DNA of 23,722 nt from an uncultured Eubacterium sp. (GCA_948468465.1 CAOKJJ010000068.1:1-23722); one strand, 5' to 3'. Shown: positions 16,402 to 23,709, numbered from the stretch's first letter. Notes: a model not told the origin generated them from the sequence alone. Made by a program: numbers and translations.

Positions 16402-16429
16402 ATTATATAACAAATTCAGTTTGTGTCAA
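16402..16429 (-). promoter_or_regulatory. Consensus sigma-A promoter of the candidate small RNA
   Basis: On the minus strand TTGACA (16429-16424) and TATAAT (16407-16402) match the consensus at all twelve positions, with a 16-base spacer. The -35 lies in the last codons of the PBECR-like gene. Confidence 0.75.
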
Positions 16430-16784
16430 GTCTTTTTAATGTGCCTTTTTTTAGATATCTTTCGGCGTTGCAAGTACTTAGGGAATGCAATGTTTTGGCA
16501 AAGTATCTGCCACTGGCTGTGATTCTTACAGCTACACGGATATATTCTCCGTTTATATAATACAGTTTTACAAACAAAATAGAATTATCTTTTGGATTTA
16601 TCCCCACATAATCCGGGGCGTTTATTATCATGCTGATATCCCTATAATATTTGTCAAATTCGTAAGGATGTCTGTTCTTAATATGTTCTATATTGGATTC
16701 ACCTATGAATACTGGTGTATCAGGGAGAATATTCAAACCCAATGTTTTTATAACAGATTGGGAAATATAGCCGATGATTTCCAT
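16416..16784 (-). CDS. PBECR-like (Barnase/EndoU/ColE5/RelE-fold) nuclease-type protein
   Basis: A 122-residue protein that resembles the phage Barnase-EndoU-ColicinE5/D-RelE (PBECR) nuclease-fold group. Supporting segments are GESNIEHIKNRHPYEFDKYYRDISMIINAPDYVG (about 28-61), with a conserved-looking H-x-x-x-R-H cluster, followed by the strands SILFVKLYYINGEYIRVAVRI and ASGRYFAKTLHSLS. Such domains act as RNases in toxins and phage polyvalent proteins, but the group also has members of unknown role. No signal peptide or membrane helix is present. AAAGG precedes the ATG on the minus strand, and an extended -10 promoter lies upstream. No antitoxin-like protein gene is adjacent; the candidate small RNA follows directly. 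The family call is by eye and moderately sure; activity is unproven. Confidence 0.6.
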   Translation of the reverse strand: MEIIGYISQSVIKTLGLNILPDTPVFIGESNIEHIKNRHPYEFDKYYRDISMIINAPDYVGINPKDNSILFVKLYYINGEYIRVAVRITASGRYFAKTLHSLSTCNAERYLKKGTLKRLDTN

Positions 16785-16830
16785 TGTCAGTACCTTTCGT
16801 ATTAAGTTTGTCTGATGTGTTTGCTATAGC

Positions 16831-16839
16831 ATTATATCA
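16831..16839 (-). promoter_or_regulatory. Extended -10 promoter of the PBECR-like gene
   Basis: The minus strand reads TGA-TATAAT here, a perfect TGn extended -10, with transcription starting near 16824 and a leader of about 40 bases. The -35 region is poor. Confidence 0.5.
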
Positions 16840-16940
16840 TAAGTTATTCGAAAATGAAAACATTTCCTTGACAATTCGATGACATTCTTGCGTGTGATTT
16901 TTCTTAATGAAATCTTAAGATTTTTTTATAAATATCCAGC

Positions 16941-16969
16941 TTGTAAAAATAAGCCGCATTGATTAAAAT
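16941..16969 (+). promoter_or_regulatory. Putative sigma-A promoter for the glycosyltransferase pair
   Basis: TTGTAA (16941-16946), 17-base spacer, TAAAAT (16964-16969). A start near 16976 would exclude the upstream in-frame ATG at 16959 and supports translation from 17022. Confidence 0.45.
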
Positions 16970-17021
16970 ACAGTATGGATTGCAAAAAGAAAAAGATTTT
17001 AACATGAGGAGTGATGCAACA

Positions 17022-18167
17022 ATGTTTCGCAATTCCGTACTGATTATACCGTCCCTGAATCCGGATACACGATTGATTTCTTATGTCAGAGATCTTACCG
17101 CAAACGGTTTTAGCAAAATCATACTTGTGGATGACGGAAGCAGCCCGAAAAATAAGCCGGTCTTTGACGCTATCTGTTCTGAAATGAACTGTGATCTGCT
17201 CGTGCATACGGTAAATATGGGAAAAGGCCGTTCCTTAAAGGATGCGTTTAACTATTATTGTCAAAAATACGCGGATGATTACGCTGGAGTGATTACCGCG
17301 GACGCAGACGGGCAGCACACGCTGGAAGATGTGATTCGGCTGGATGATGCTATTGCAGCGCATCCGGGGTCGCTGATTTTGGGCGTCCGGGATTTTGACG
17401 ATCCATCTGTTCCGTTTAAAAGCAAATTTGGAAATAAACTGACGAGGCAGATACTGCGTCTTTTCATCGGAAATGCACAACAGGAAGGGGCTCACAGCCA
17501 TGCAAAAGCAATTTCAGATACGCAGACCGGGCTGCGTGCGATTCCAAACGCATTCCTTGCAGATTATCTGACGCTTGCAGGAGAACGATTTGAATATGAG
17601 ACAGCTATGCTGATAGAAGCGCTGCATACACATACGCCAATCAAAGAAGTTCCGATACAGACGGTTTATGCGGATGATAACAGGGAAACGCATTTTCGGC
17701 CATTCGCGGATTCCGCGGCTATTTACGGACAGATTTTTTCTACGTTTTTTAAATATGCAGCCGCTTCGTTATCGTCTTTTTTATTGGATTATGGCATGTA
17801 CAGCCTTTTTATACTGCTGCTTGGATGTTTGCCTCTTGGCGCGAAAATCTGGATATCCGCTGCATGTGCACGGATTTTATCTTCTCTTTATAATTATACG
17901 GTAAATAAAAACGTGGTTTTTAAACAGCATGCGCATGCAAAAAATACACTTGAAAAGTACTATGTATTGTGCGCGGTACAGCTTTGCTGCAGTGCACAGC
18001 TTGTATGGCTGATCTGTAAGTATACCGCTTTTTCGGAGATCCCGGTAAAACTGTTCGCGGATACGGTTTTGTTTGTCCTTAGCTTTTATATACAAAAAAA
18101 CTGGGTGTTCCGGGAACAAAATCAAAACGGGCGCTTTTTACAAATCAGTATGAGGAAGACCGGATGA
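17022..18167 (+). CDS. GT2 glycosyltransferase fused to a GtrA-family membrane domain
   Basis: A 381-residue fusion. Residues 1-about 235 form a DPM1/GtrB-like GT-A domain (NSVLIIPSLNPD at the start, ILVDDGS, and the metal/nucleotide motif TADADGQH with D94-x-D96). Residues about 255-375 form a four-helix GtrA domain (AAASLSSFLLDYGMYSLFILLLG, and a C-terminal VLSFYIQKNWVF). In Gtr systems GtrB charges undecaprenyl phosphate with a sugar and GtrA helps it cross the membrane; here both are one protein. The ATG at 17022 follows GAGGAG at 17006-17011. The next gene starts 19 bases after its stop. The sugar is unknown. Confidence 0.9.
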   Translation: MFRNSVLIIPSLNPDTRLISYVRDLTANGFSKIILVDDGSSPKNKPVFDAICSEMNCDLLVHTVNMGKGRSLKDAFNYYCQKYADDYAGVITADADGQHTLEDVIRLDDAIAAHPGSLILGVRDFDDPSVPFKSKFGNKLTRQILRLFIGNAQQEGAHSHAKAISDTQTGLRAIPNAFLADYLTLAGERFEYETAMLIEALHTHTPIKEVPIQTVYADDNRETHFRPFADSAAIYGQIFSTFFKYAAASLSSFLLDYGMYSLFILLLGCLPLGAKIWISAACARILSSLYNYTVNKNVVFKQHAHAKNTLEKYYVLCAVQLCCSAQLVWLICKYTAFSEIPVKLFADTVLFVLSFYIQKNWVFREQNQNGRFLQISMRKTG

Positions 18168-18186
18168 AAGAAAGGATCCTATCATA

Positions 18187-19950
18187 ATGCAATTGATACT
18201 GCGTTTTTGTCTGCTGATCATTTCGATCACAGGCTATCTTATATTTTTTACTCAAAAATACCGGATTCGGATGGAATTTGCCCCTGCGCTTTTTTGTGCC
18301 TGGACAAGCAATTTGTTATTTGCAGCCGGGCTTTTGAACTTTTTGCCGCATATGGTCTGGCTGCTGTGGGGCGGTGGTTTTTTCCTGCTTGCCTGGTCAT
18401 TGAAACATAAATATCGGCTGGATGGGCGCAGTGTGTTTTTGTATGGCATGTTTTTGTGTGCCGCCGTATATTTCTTTTTTATGATGCAGGGAGCGCACAT
18501 GACAAGCTATGATAATTTCAGCCATTGGGCGACCGTTGTCAAAGACATGCTTCGTGAAAACCGAATGCCGAACTTTGAAGACGAGATCATTCGTTTTCAG
18601 TCTTATCCGCTTGGAAGCTCCTTATTTATATATGGAGTCTGCCTGCTGGTTGGTGAGGCGGAAGGCTGCATGCTTTGGGCGCAGCTTTTGATGCAGGTTA
18701 GTTTTTTGTTCTGTCTGGCTGTTTTTGTGCGAAAAAAGAACAAATATGCAGCGTTTATGCCTGTCATTTACGGCATATGGGCGTTGTCCGCCAATAACAG
18801 CATATACGAGCTGCGGGTGGATACGCTGCTGCCGTTAGCGGGCGCAGCATCCTTTGTGATCATTTACTATTACCGAAAAACCCCGAAGCAGGCGCTCTGC
18901 AGCGCGTCAGGTATCTGGATGCTGCTTATAAATATAAAAAACAGCGGCATCTTTTTTTATCTGGCGTGCATTCTGTTTTTTATTTGTTATGAAAAAAAAG
19001 AGCTGAGGGGGCAAAAACGCTGTTTTTTATGCTACGGATTATTTGCGCCGCTGTTTACAATGTTTTTGTGGAAAAGGCATGTAGCTTTTGCGTTTACAGA
19101 TGGGATGTCTTCCAAACATTCGATGGATCTGACGCATTTTAGCGAGATGGCAGCAAAAAAGACAGCTGAGGATGTGGCTGGCATCGGTATTCAGATATGC
19201 AAGCGTTTTGCTGATCCTGACAATATTGAGATGAAAATGATGCTTCTTTTGACAGCCTTTTTATTTGCGGCCGCAATAGGGCTGAGAAAATACGGGCTGA
19301 TGAAAAAAATGGCCGTTCTTTGTGCCGTTTCCTGGGGATGTCTGGCTGTTTATACAGCATCCTTGTATGCAATGTACGTGTTTTCCATGCCGATGGGAGA
19401 ATCTGCGCGTCTGGCAAGCTATGACAGATATATACTTTCTGTTTTGATATTTCTATATGGAATCGCAGTAACTGTTTTTCTTTCTGAGATACAAAAGATA
19501 CCGGCTTTCAGCAGCGCAAACCAAATACATTGGCCGTCTTCTTGTATTATAACGATAACGGTATTGTTATCTGCCGCGTTAATCTGGCAGGTGTATCCCC
19601 GTCTGTCCAGGCTTTATGAAAAACCAGGTTTTGATGGAACAAAACGCAGCGATTTACAAAAGCTGATCAAAAAATACGGCATAAAAGAAGGGGATTCCTG
19701 CTTTATTTACTGTAATGGCTCCGATGATGATGTCAGATATTTGTTTTATCTGTCCCGCTATGAATTATGGTCGCACGAGATTCTTGTTTCATCAGCAGAA
19801 GCATTTGCAAAACAAAAAGAGCAGATTCCTGACTACGATTATCTGATCATATGGGAACCGGACGCGCATTCCGACAGCTATTTAAGGCAGACTGCGCACG
19901 GCGGGCATCAGGGGATGGAAAAAATCGCAGTTTCCTCCCACAATCTGTAG
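18187..19950 (+). CDS. Polytopic membrane protein, probable GT-C glycosyltransferase
   Basis: A 587-residue protein with about ten or more hydrophobic helices through residue 465 and a soluble C-terminal part (about 470-587). The first extracytoplasmic loop holds YDNFSHWATVVKDML (about 108-122); an acidic residue in this loop is the usual catalytic base of GT-C enzymes, so D109 is a candidate. I do not recognise a named family. It follows the GT2-GtrA fusion by 19 bases with an AAAGGA site at 18170-18175, so the two are probably translated from one mRNA and form a Gtr-like module in which this protein transfers the flipped lipid-linked sugar to a wall polymer. A role as polymerase or ligase is not excluded. 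Its stop is only 20 bases from the convergent DUF3788 gene, with no terminator seen. Confidence 0.8.
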   Translation: MQLILRFCLLIISITGYLIFFTQKYRIRMEFAPALFCAWTSNLLFAAGLLNFLPHMVWLLWGGGFFLLAWSLKHKYRLDGRSVFLYGMFLCAAVYFFFMMQGAHMTSYDNFSHWATVVKDMLRENRMPNFEDEIIRFQSYPLGSSLFIYGVCLLVGEAEGCMLWAQLLMQVSFLFCLAVFVRKKNKYAAFMPVIYGIWALSANNSIYELRVDTLLPLAGAASFVIIYYYRKTPKQALCSASGIWMLLINIKNSGIFFYLACILFFICYEKKELRGQKRCFLCYGLFAPLFTMFLWKRHVAFAFTDGMSSKHSMDLTHFSEMAAKKTAEDVAGIGIQICKRFADPDNIEMKMMLLLTAFLFAAAIGLRKYGLMKKMAVLCAVSWGCLAVYTASLYAMYVFSMPMGESARLASYDRYILSVLIFLYGIAVTVFLSEIQKIPAFSSANQIHWPSSCIITITVLLSAALIWQVYPRLSRLYEKPGFDGTKRSDLQKLIKKYGIKEGDSCFIYCNGSDDDVRYLFYLSRYELWSHEILVSSAEAFAKQKEQIPDYDYLIIWEPDAHSDSYLRQTAHGGHQGMEKIAVSSHNL

Positions 19951-19970
19951 CAAACGCATGGCAGCGGCAT

Positions 19971-20390
19971 TTAGCTGTTCCTGCGAATCCGGATCAAACG
20001 CAGGACGTCATGATACAGGCCCTCTTTATCTTCTAAGTCTATCATGAGCCATCTCTGCCCGTTTCCTTCCTGCGTTTGACTGTAGATGCCAGATAATGCA
20101 TCCGTACATTCCGGCAGCATTTTTTCGACAAGCGTTTTTTCTTTTTTGCCTACAACAACCAGCACTGTAAAATAGCCTTCCCTTGGATATATCGTGCATA
20201 ATGTTTTTCCAGCTTTTTTAAATTTTAAATTCCAGCCCTTTTCCCAGCTGCATGAACTGTATTCTATTTTTTCGCTGCATTGATAGGTATCCCTGATTTC
20301 TGAGCAAAACTGCATAAAAACAGAATTGTTTACATATTCGCTTATTTCCACTATTGTTGGACAGTGATTTTTATTTTGCAAGTGAATCAT
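19971..20390 (-). CDS. DUF3788-family protein
   Basis: A 139-residue soluble protein of unknown function that looks like DUF3788: an N-terminal IHLQNKNHCPTIVEISEYV, then the conserved core IEYSSCSWEKGWNLKFKKAGKTLCTIYPREGYFTVLVVVG (about 60-100), and a C-terminal GNGQRWLMIDLEDKEGLYHDVLRLIRIRR. The frame extends to an ATG at 20441, but GGAGGG at 20401-20406 is 10 bases from the ATG at 20390, and a TGG-TATAAT box overlaps the longer start, so the short form is chosen. The gene stands alone on the minus strand. Its members are small cytosolic proteins, often single genes in Firmicutes; no catalytic residues can be assigned. Confidence 0.82.
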   Translation of the reverse strand: MIHLQNKNHCPTIVEISEYVNNSVFMQFCSEIRDTYQCSEKIEYSSCSWEKGWNLKFKKAGKTLCTIYPREGYFTVLVVVGKKEKTLVEKMLPECTDALSGIYSQTQEGNGQRWLMIDLEDKEGLYHDVLRLIRIRRNS

Positions 20391-20440
20391 ATATCTGCAT
20401 CCCTCCAAATTGAAAGCTGTATTTCTGACAGAATACCACA

Positions 20441-20449
20441 ATTATACCA
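20441..20449 (-). promoter_or_regulatory. Extended -10 promoter of the DUF3788 gene
   Basis: The minus strand reads TGG-TATAAT, a perfect extended -10. The expected -35 position reads CAAAAT, a poor match. Confidence 0.55.
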
Positions 20450-20467
20450 GAATTGCTACTAAAATTT

Positions 20468-20499
20468 TGCTGTTTTTATTAAATCAACATTTAACAGCA
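20468..20499. repeat. Dyad between divergent promoters (possible operator)
   Basis: TGCTGTT (20468-20474) and AACAGCA (20493-20499) are a perfect 7-bp inverted repeat with 18 bases between the arms. It sits between the DUF3788 and NeuB-like promoters. Confidence 0.4.
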
Positions 20500-20508
20500 C
20501 CATAGTAC

Positions 20509-20537
20509 TTTACACAGAAGTCTCTATTTAGTATAAT
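20509..20537 (+). promoter_or_regulatory. Strong sigma-A promoter of the NeuB-like gene
   Basis: TTTACA (20509-20514), 17-base spacer, TATAAT (20532-20537). Transcription would begin near 20544 and leave a leader of about 135 bases. Confidence 0.75.
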
Positions 20538-20543
20538 AAATAA

Positions 20544-20678
20544 AAACACACTGCCGCAAATCGAAGGCGGTTTTATCGTTACTGTCTGATTCAAGCCTGA
20601 ACCACGCTGCAAGGCCGCATATCAGTAACGTTTCATCCGGTCATGATTGAGACAGCGTTCCGAAAGGGGAGAAGAAAA
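20544..20678 (+). promoter_or_regulatory. Structured leader of the NeuB-like gene (two hairpins)
   Basis: Hairpin I pairs ACTGCC (20550-20555) with GGCGGT (20566-20571), followed by TTTTA, as in a weak terminator. Hairpin II closes with CGTTACTG (20577-20584) and CAGTAACG (20623-20630), eight perfect pairs, and contains GCCT/AGGC inside. I do not recognise a riboswitch class. No short leader peptide with a clear ribosome-binding site was found. Confidence 0.5.
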
Positions 20679-21503
20679 ATGAGCACATTTATTATTGCAG
20701 AAATAGGAATTAACCATAATGGAGATCTGGAGCTTGCGAAAAAACTGATCGACACAGCAGTCTTAGCCGGATGCGACGCAGTGAAATTCCGCAAACGAAC
20801 GATACAAGAGTGTTACACGAACGAATATCTGGATGAATTGGAAGATTCACCTTGGGGACATACAAGACGTGTAAAATTTGAAAATCTGGAGTTTGGAAAA
20901 GAGCAGTTTGATGAAATTGACGCTTACTGCAGGAAAAAATCCATTGCATGGTATGCATCCGCTTATGATATTCCATCACAGCTTTTTCTGCGTCAGTACG
21001 ATCATAAATACAATAAAATAGCATCCGCGATGCTGACAAACGACCCGCTGCTTGAAACTGTTGCCCAGGAAGGCCGTTATACGTTTCTGGCGACAGGAAT
21101 GAGCACTTTTGAAGAGATTGACCATGCCGTTGAGATTTTTAAAAAGCATGATTGTCCATTTGAACTGATGCATTGTATCAGTACGTATCCGATGATCAGC
21201 CTGGATGCAAATCTAAGAATGATCTATACACTTAGAGACCGGTACCACTGCAAGGTTGGCTACAGCGGGCATGAGATAGGCACACTGGTCAGCACCTGTG
21301 CTGTGGCTATGGGAGCGACTTCTGTGGAACGCCATATTACACTGAACAAGACATTTTATGGAGATGAACAGAAGGCATCGGTAGATCCTGTAGAACTATG
21401 GAAACTGGTAAAAGACATTCGCGAAACAGAACAGATTATGGGCACAGGAGAAAAAATATTTTCAGATGCAGAACTCAGATTAAGAAAAAAATACAGAAGC
21501 TGA
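20679..21503 (+). CDS. NeuB/SpsE-family synthase lacking the SAF domain
   Basis: NeuB-family TIM-barrel enzymes condense phosphoenolpyruvate with N-acetylmannosamine or a related sugar to give sialic acid or other nonulosonic acids. The protein begins MSTFIIAEIGINHNGDLELAKKL and has the family segments DAVKFRKRTIQE, ATGMSTFEEI, ELMHCISTYPM, VGYSGHEIG and ATSVERHITLNKTFYGDEQKASVDP. At 274 residues it stops just after the barrel (MGTGEKIFSDAELRLRKKYRS), without the C-terminal antifreeze-like SAF domain of full-length NeuB (about 340 residues). The ATG at 20679 follows AAAGGGGAG at about 20662-20670; an in-frame ATG at 20643 lacks such a site. No neuA, neuC or transporter gene lies nearby. The family is sure; the substrate is not. 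Confidence 0.85.
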   Translation: MSTFIIAEIGINHNGDLELAKKLIDTAVLAGCDAVKFRKRTIQECYTNEYLDELEDSPWGHTRRVKFENLEFGKEQFDEIDAYCRKKSIAWYASAYDIPSQLFLRQYDHKYNKIASAMLTNDPLLETVAQEGRYTFLATGMSTFEEIDHAVEIFKKHDCPFELMHCISTYPMISLDANLRMIYTLRDRYHCKVGYSGHEIGTLVSTCAVAMGATSVERHITLNKTFYGDEQKASVDPVELWKLVKDIRETEQIMGTGEKIFSDAELRLRKKYRS

Positions 21504-21514
21504 CATAAAATAAG

Positions 21515-21551
21515 ACAAAGCTGTACAGAAAATGCTGTATGGCTTTGTTTT
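21515..21551 (+). terminator. Intrinsic terminator of the NeuB-like gene
   Basis: ACAAAGCTGTACAG (21515-21528) pairs with CTGTATGGCTTTGT (21535-21548), 14 bp with two G-U pairs and a six-base loop; a run of T ends at 21551. It lies 12 bases after the stop codon. Confidence 0.85.
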
Positions 21552-21590
21552 GGCGTATAAAACGCAAAAAACATTGGAAAGGAGACGCAG

Positions 21591-22079
21591 GTGGCAAGAC
21601 GTGACAAAATAAACTACTATCTGGATCTTGCAGATGTTGTATCCAAGCGGTGCACCTGTCTGCGCAGGCATTACGGCGCTGTCATCGTAAAAAATGATGA
21701 AGTCATTGCAACTGGCTATGCGGGTGCGCCAAGAGGAAGAAAAAACTGTACAGATCTTGGCTACTGCATACGCAGACAGATGAACATTCCAAGGGGCGAA
21801 CGGTACGAGCTGTGCCGCAGCGTCCACGCGGAAGCAAATGCGATTATCAGCGCGGAACGGGAAAAAATGATTGGCGCAACGATGTATATTTCCGGGCGCG
21901 AAGCAGACAGCGGGGAATATATCAAAAATTCGAACAGCTGTTCCATGTGCAAGCGCCTGATTATTAACGCCGGCATCCGCAGCGTGTTTATCCGTGATAC
22001 CGATGAGGCTTATCGTGAGATTGACGTCAATGACTGGATTATCAATGATGAATCTTTAGACGGAAATTTTGGGTATTAA
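21591..22079 (+). CDS. Deoxycytidylate deaminase-like protein (ComEB type)
   Basis: Zinc-dependent deaminase, most likely dCMP to dUMP for thymidylate synthesis. The 162-residue protein has the family pattern: RRHYGAVIVKNDEVIATGYAGAPRGRKNCTDLGYC (an N-terminal dCMP-deaminase segment), the catalytic HAEANAI with zinc-binding His and proton-shuttle Glu, and the zinc ligands in CSMCKRLI, where the usual P-C-x-x-C is replaced by S-C-S-M-C. The start is GTG at 21591, preceded by AAAGGAG at 21578-21584 in GGAAAGGAGACGCAG. It comes 40 bases after the terminator of the NeuB-like gene, so it is probably transcribed separately, but I could not find clear promoter boxes. Confidence 0.9.
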   Translation: MARRDKINYYLDLADVVSKRCTCLRRHYGAVIVKNDEVIATGYAGAPRGRKNCTDLGYCIRRQMNIPRGERYELCRSVHAEANAIISAEREKMIGATMYISGREADSGEYIKNSNSCSMCKRLIINAGIRSVFIRDTDEAYREIDVNDWIINDESLDGNFGY

Positions 22080-22101
22080 TGTTACTTGTGCAGCATACAA
22101 T
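22071..22101 (+). promoter_or_regulatory. Sigma-E-like promoter for yqfC-yqfD
   Basis: CATACAAT at 22094-22101 is an exact match to the sigma-E -10 consensus CATACAMT. Upstream, GGTATTA (22072-22078) resembles the KMATATT -35 at a spacing of about 15 bases. Sigma-E is the mother-cell sporulation factor, and both genes are sigma-E dependent in Bacillus. Confidence 0.6.
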
Positions 22102-22138
22102 AGTATCAATATTATGACTGGATACAGCCGGAGCTGCT

Positions 22139-22426
22139 ATGAAAAAACGAGGGATTTTCTCCAGCGAACTGAAAGAAAATGTCGTAAAAGCATTTGAACT
22201 TCCACCGGATCTGGCCTATGGAAGCGTGCTTTTGTCGGTCACAGGGCAAAATGAGCTGCTGATCGAAAATTACCGCGGCATTTTGGAATATAAAGACGAG
22301 CATATCCGCATCCAGGCAAAGGACTGCCGGATTCTTGTAATCGGGAAACGGCTTTTGATCGAATATTACACCAACGAAGAAATGAAGATCAAAGGCCTGA
22401 TCGAACAGATTATTTATGAAAACTGA
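22139..22426 (+). CDS. yqfC: Sporulation protein YqfC
   Basis: A 95-residue protein with the YqfC pattern: ELPPDLAYGSVLLSVTGQNELLIENYRGILEYKDEHIRI and KRLLIEYYTNEEMKIKGLIEQI. It is small, soluble and beta-rich. GGAG at 22129-22132 precedes the ATG. yqfD begins 8 bases after its stop, so the two are one transcription unit. In Bacillus it is made in the mother cell under sigma-E; its biochemical role is not known. Confidence 0.93.
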   Translation: MKKRGIFSSELKENVVKAFELPPDLAYGSVLLSVTGQNELLIENYRGILEYKDEHIRIQAKDCRILVIGKRLLIEYYTNEEMKIKGLIEQIIYEN

Positions 22427-22434
22427 GGTGTACT

Positions 22435-23709
22435 ATGCTGTTGCGTCTGATCAAATATTTTCGCGGTTATGTAGAAGTTGCGCTGCAAGGTTATGCACCG
22501 GAACGTTTTTTCAATCTTTGCAGCAACCACAACATCCTGATCTGGGATCTGCGCCAGGAAGGAGAGATTTATTATTTTTATATATCCGTAGACGGCTTTC
22601 GCAGCCTAAAGCCGCTGTTAAAAAAGTCCGGTACGCATGTAAAAATCAGCAGAAAAAATGGCATGCCGTTCTTTTTCTTTCGTTACCGGAAACGGAAGAT
22701 TTTATTTATAAGCGTATTTTTATGCATGATGCTATTGTATACGCTGTCCCGGTTTGTATGGAAAATCCAGATCAACGGCAACGACAGTGTCACGGATGAC
22801 AGCCTGCTGCAGTTTCTGGAAGAAAAAAACAGCTCTTATGGGACACCAGTCTCAGAGATAGACTGTACAAAATTAGAAGAGGAAATCCGCAGCTGTTTTA
22901 AAAGCATTATCTGGACTTCTGTAAAACGGGAAGGAACGACGCTTACGATTGACGTGCAGGAAAATCTGGTCGTAGTGTCGCAGTCGCCAAACGCACAGCT
23001 GCCGGAAGAATTCCAGCAGCAGGAGCAAAAAGGCTACGATCTTCTGGCGCTGCATGACGGCACAATCGAAAGCATTTTCGTACGCAAGGGAACACCGCTC
23101 GTACAGCAGGGAGATACCGTAAAAAAAGGGGATGTCCTTGTTTCCGGCGCTCTGCCGATCTATGATGACAGCGGAACGCTGACCGATTACCAATATTGTA
23201 CGGCGGACGCGGATATTCAGTTAAGGACAGAATATGCCTATCAAGACCGCTTTCCTGCAAAGCATACGTGGAAAAATTACAGCGGACGCTCTCAAGACCG
23301 TTTCGGAATAAGCTTCGGAGACTTATACTTCCAACTGCCCTGGAAAAAGACCGGCTATGAGCAGTATACGGTGATGGATACGAGAACGCAGGTACGCCTG
23401 TGTGACTCTTTTTATCTTCCGATTTATTTTGTACGGCGCACGTATGAAGAATATGAGGATACAACGTCTGTCTATACGAAAAAAGAGGCGCAACAGCAGG
23501 CCGCACAGCATTTAACGGAATTTTTAGAAAAATTGACGCAAAAAGGTGTGCTCATTTTGGAAAAACATGTTATGATAAGAACGGAAAAAAATAAATACAC
23601 CGTATCGGGAACGATTACCGTGCTGGAAAAAACGTTTCAGTATGCCGTAAATGCGGAACAAGTAAACGATACGGGAGATGAAGGGAATGTAGAAAATGAG
23701 TCTGAATGA
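22435..23709 (+). CDS. yqfD: Sporulation protein YqfD
   Basis: A 424-residue stage IV sporulation protein. A cytosolic N-terminus (1-85) includes RLIKYFRGYVEVALQGYAPERFFNLC; one membrane helix at 88-108 (KILFISVFLCMMLLYTLSRFVW) follows, and a large extracytoplasmic beta-rich part comes after it with a POTRA-like start (IQINGNDSVTDDSLLQFLEEKNSSYGTPVSEI, about 111-145) and a DGTIESIFVRKGTPLVQQGDTVKKGDVLVSG segment. GAGGTG at 22425-22430 precedes the ATG. Bacillus YqfD is needed for spore formation and is a mother-cell membrane protein. The stop overlaps the start of the next frame by 14 bases. Confidence 0.94.
   Translation: MLLRLIKYFRGYVEVALQGYAPERFFNLCSNHNILIWDLRQEGEIYYFYISVDGFRSLKPLLKKSGTHVKISRKNGMPFFFFRYRKRKILFISVFLCMMLLYTLSRFVWKIQINGNDSVTDDSLLQFLEEKNSSYGTPVSEIDCTKLEEEIRSCFKSIIWTSVKREGTTLTIDVQENLVVVSQSPNAQLPEEFQQQEQKGYDLLALHDGTIESIFVRKGTPLVQQGDTVKKGDVLVSGALPIYDDSGTLTDYQYCTADADIQLRTEYAYQDRFPAKHTWKNYSGRSQDRFGISFGDLYFQLPWKKTGYEQYTVMDTRTQVRLCDSFYLPIYFVRRTYEEYEDTTSVYTKKEAQQQAAQHLTEFLEKLTQKGVLILEKHVMIRTEKNKYTVSGTITVLEKTFQYAVNAEQVNDTGDEGNVENESE

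Noticed and set aside
16485..16805. A plus-strand open frame antisense to the PBECR-like gene
   Set aside because: No ribosome-binding site and no protein-like pattern, while the minus-strand frame has a promoter, a binding site and a recognisable fold pattern.
16914..16927. AAATC-TTAA-GATTT followed by T residues as a terminator
   Set aside because: Only five A/T-rich pairs with a four-base loop. It is too weak to call and has no gene directly upstream on the plus strand.
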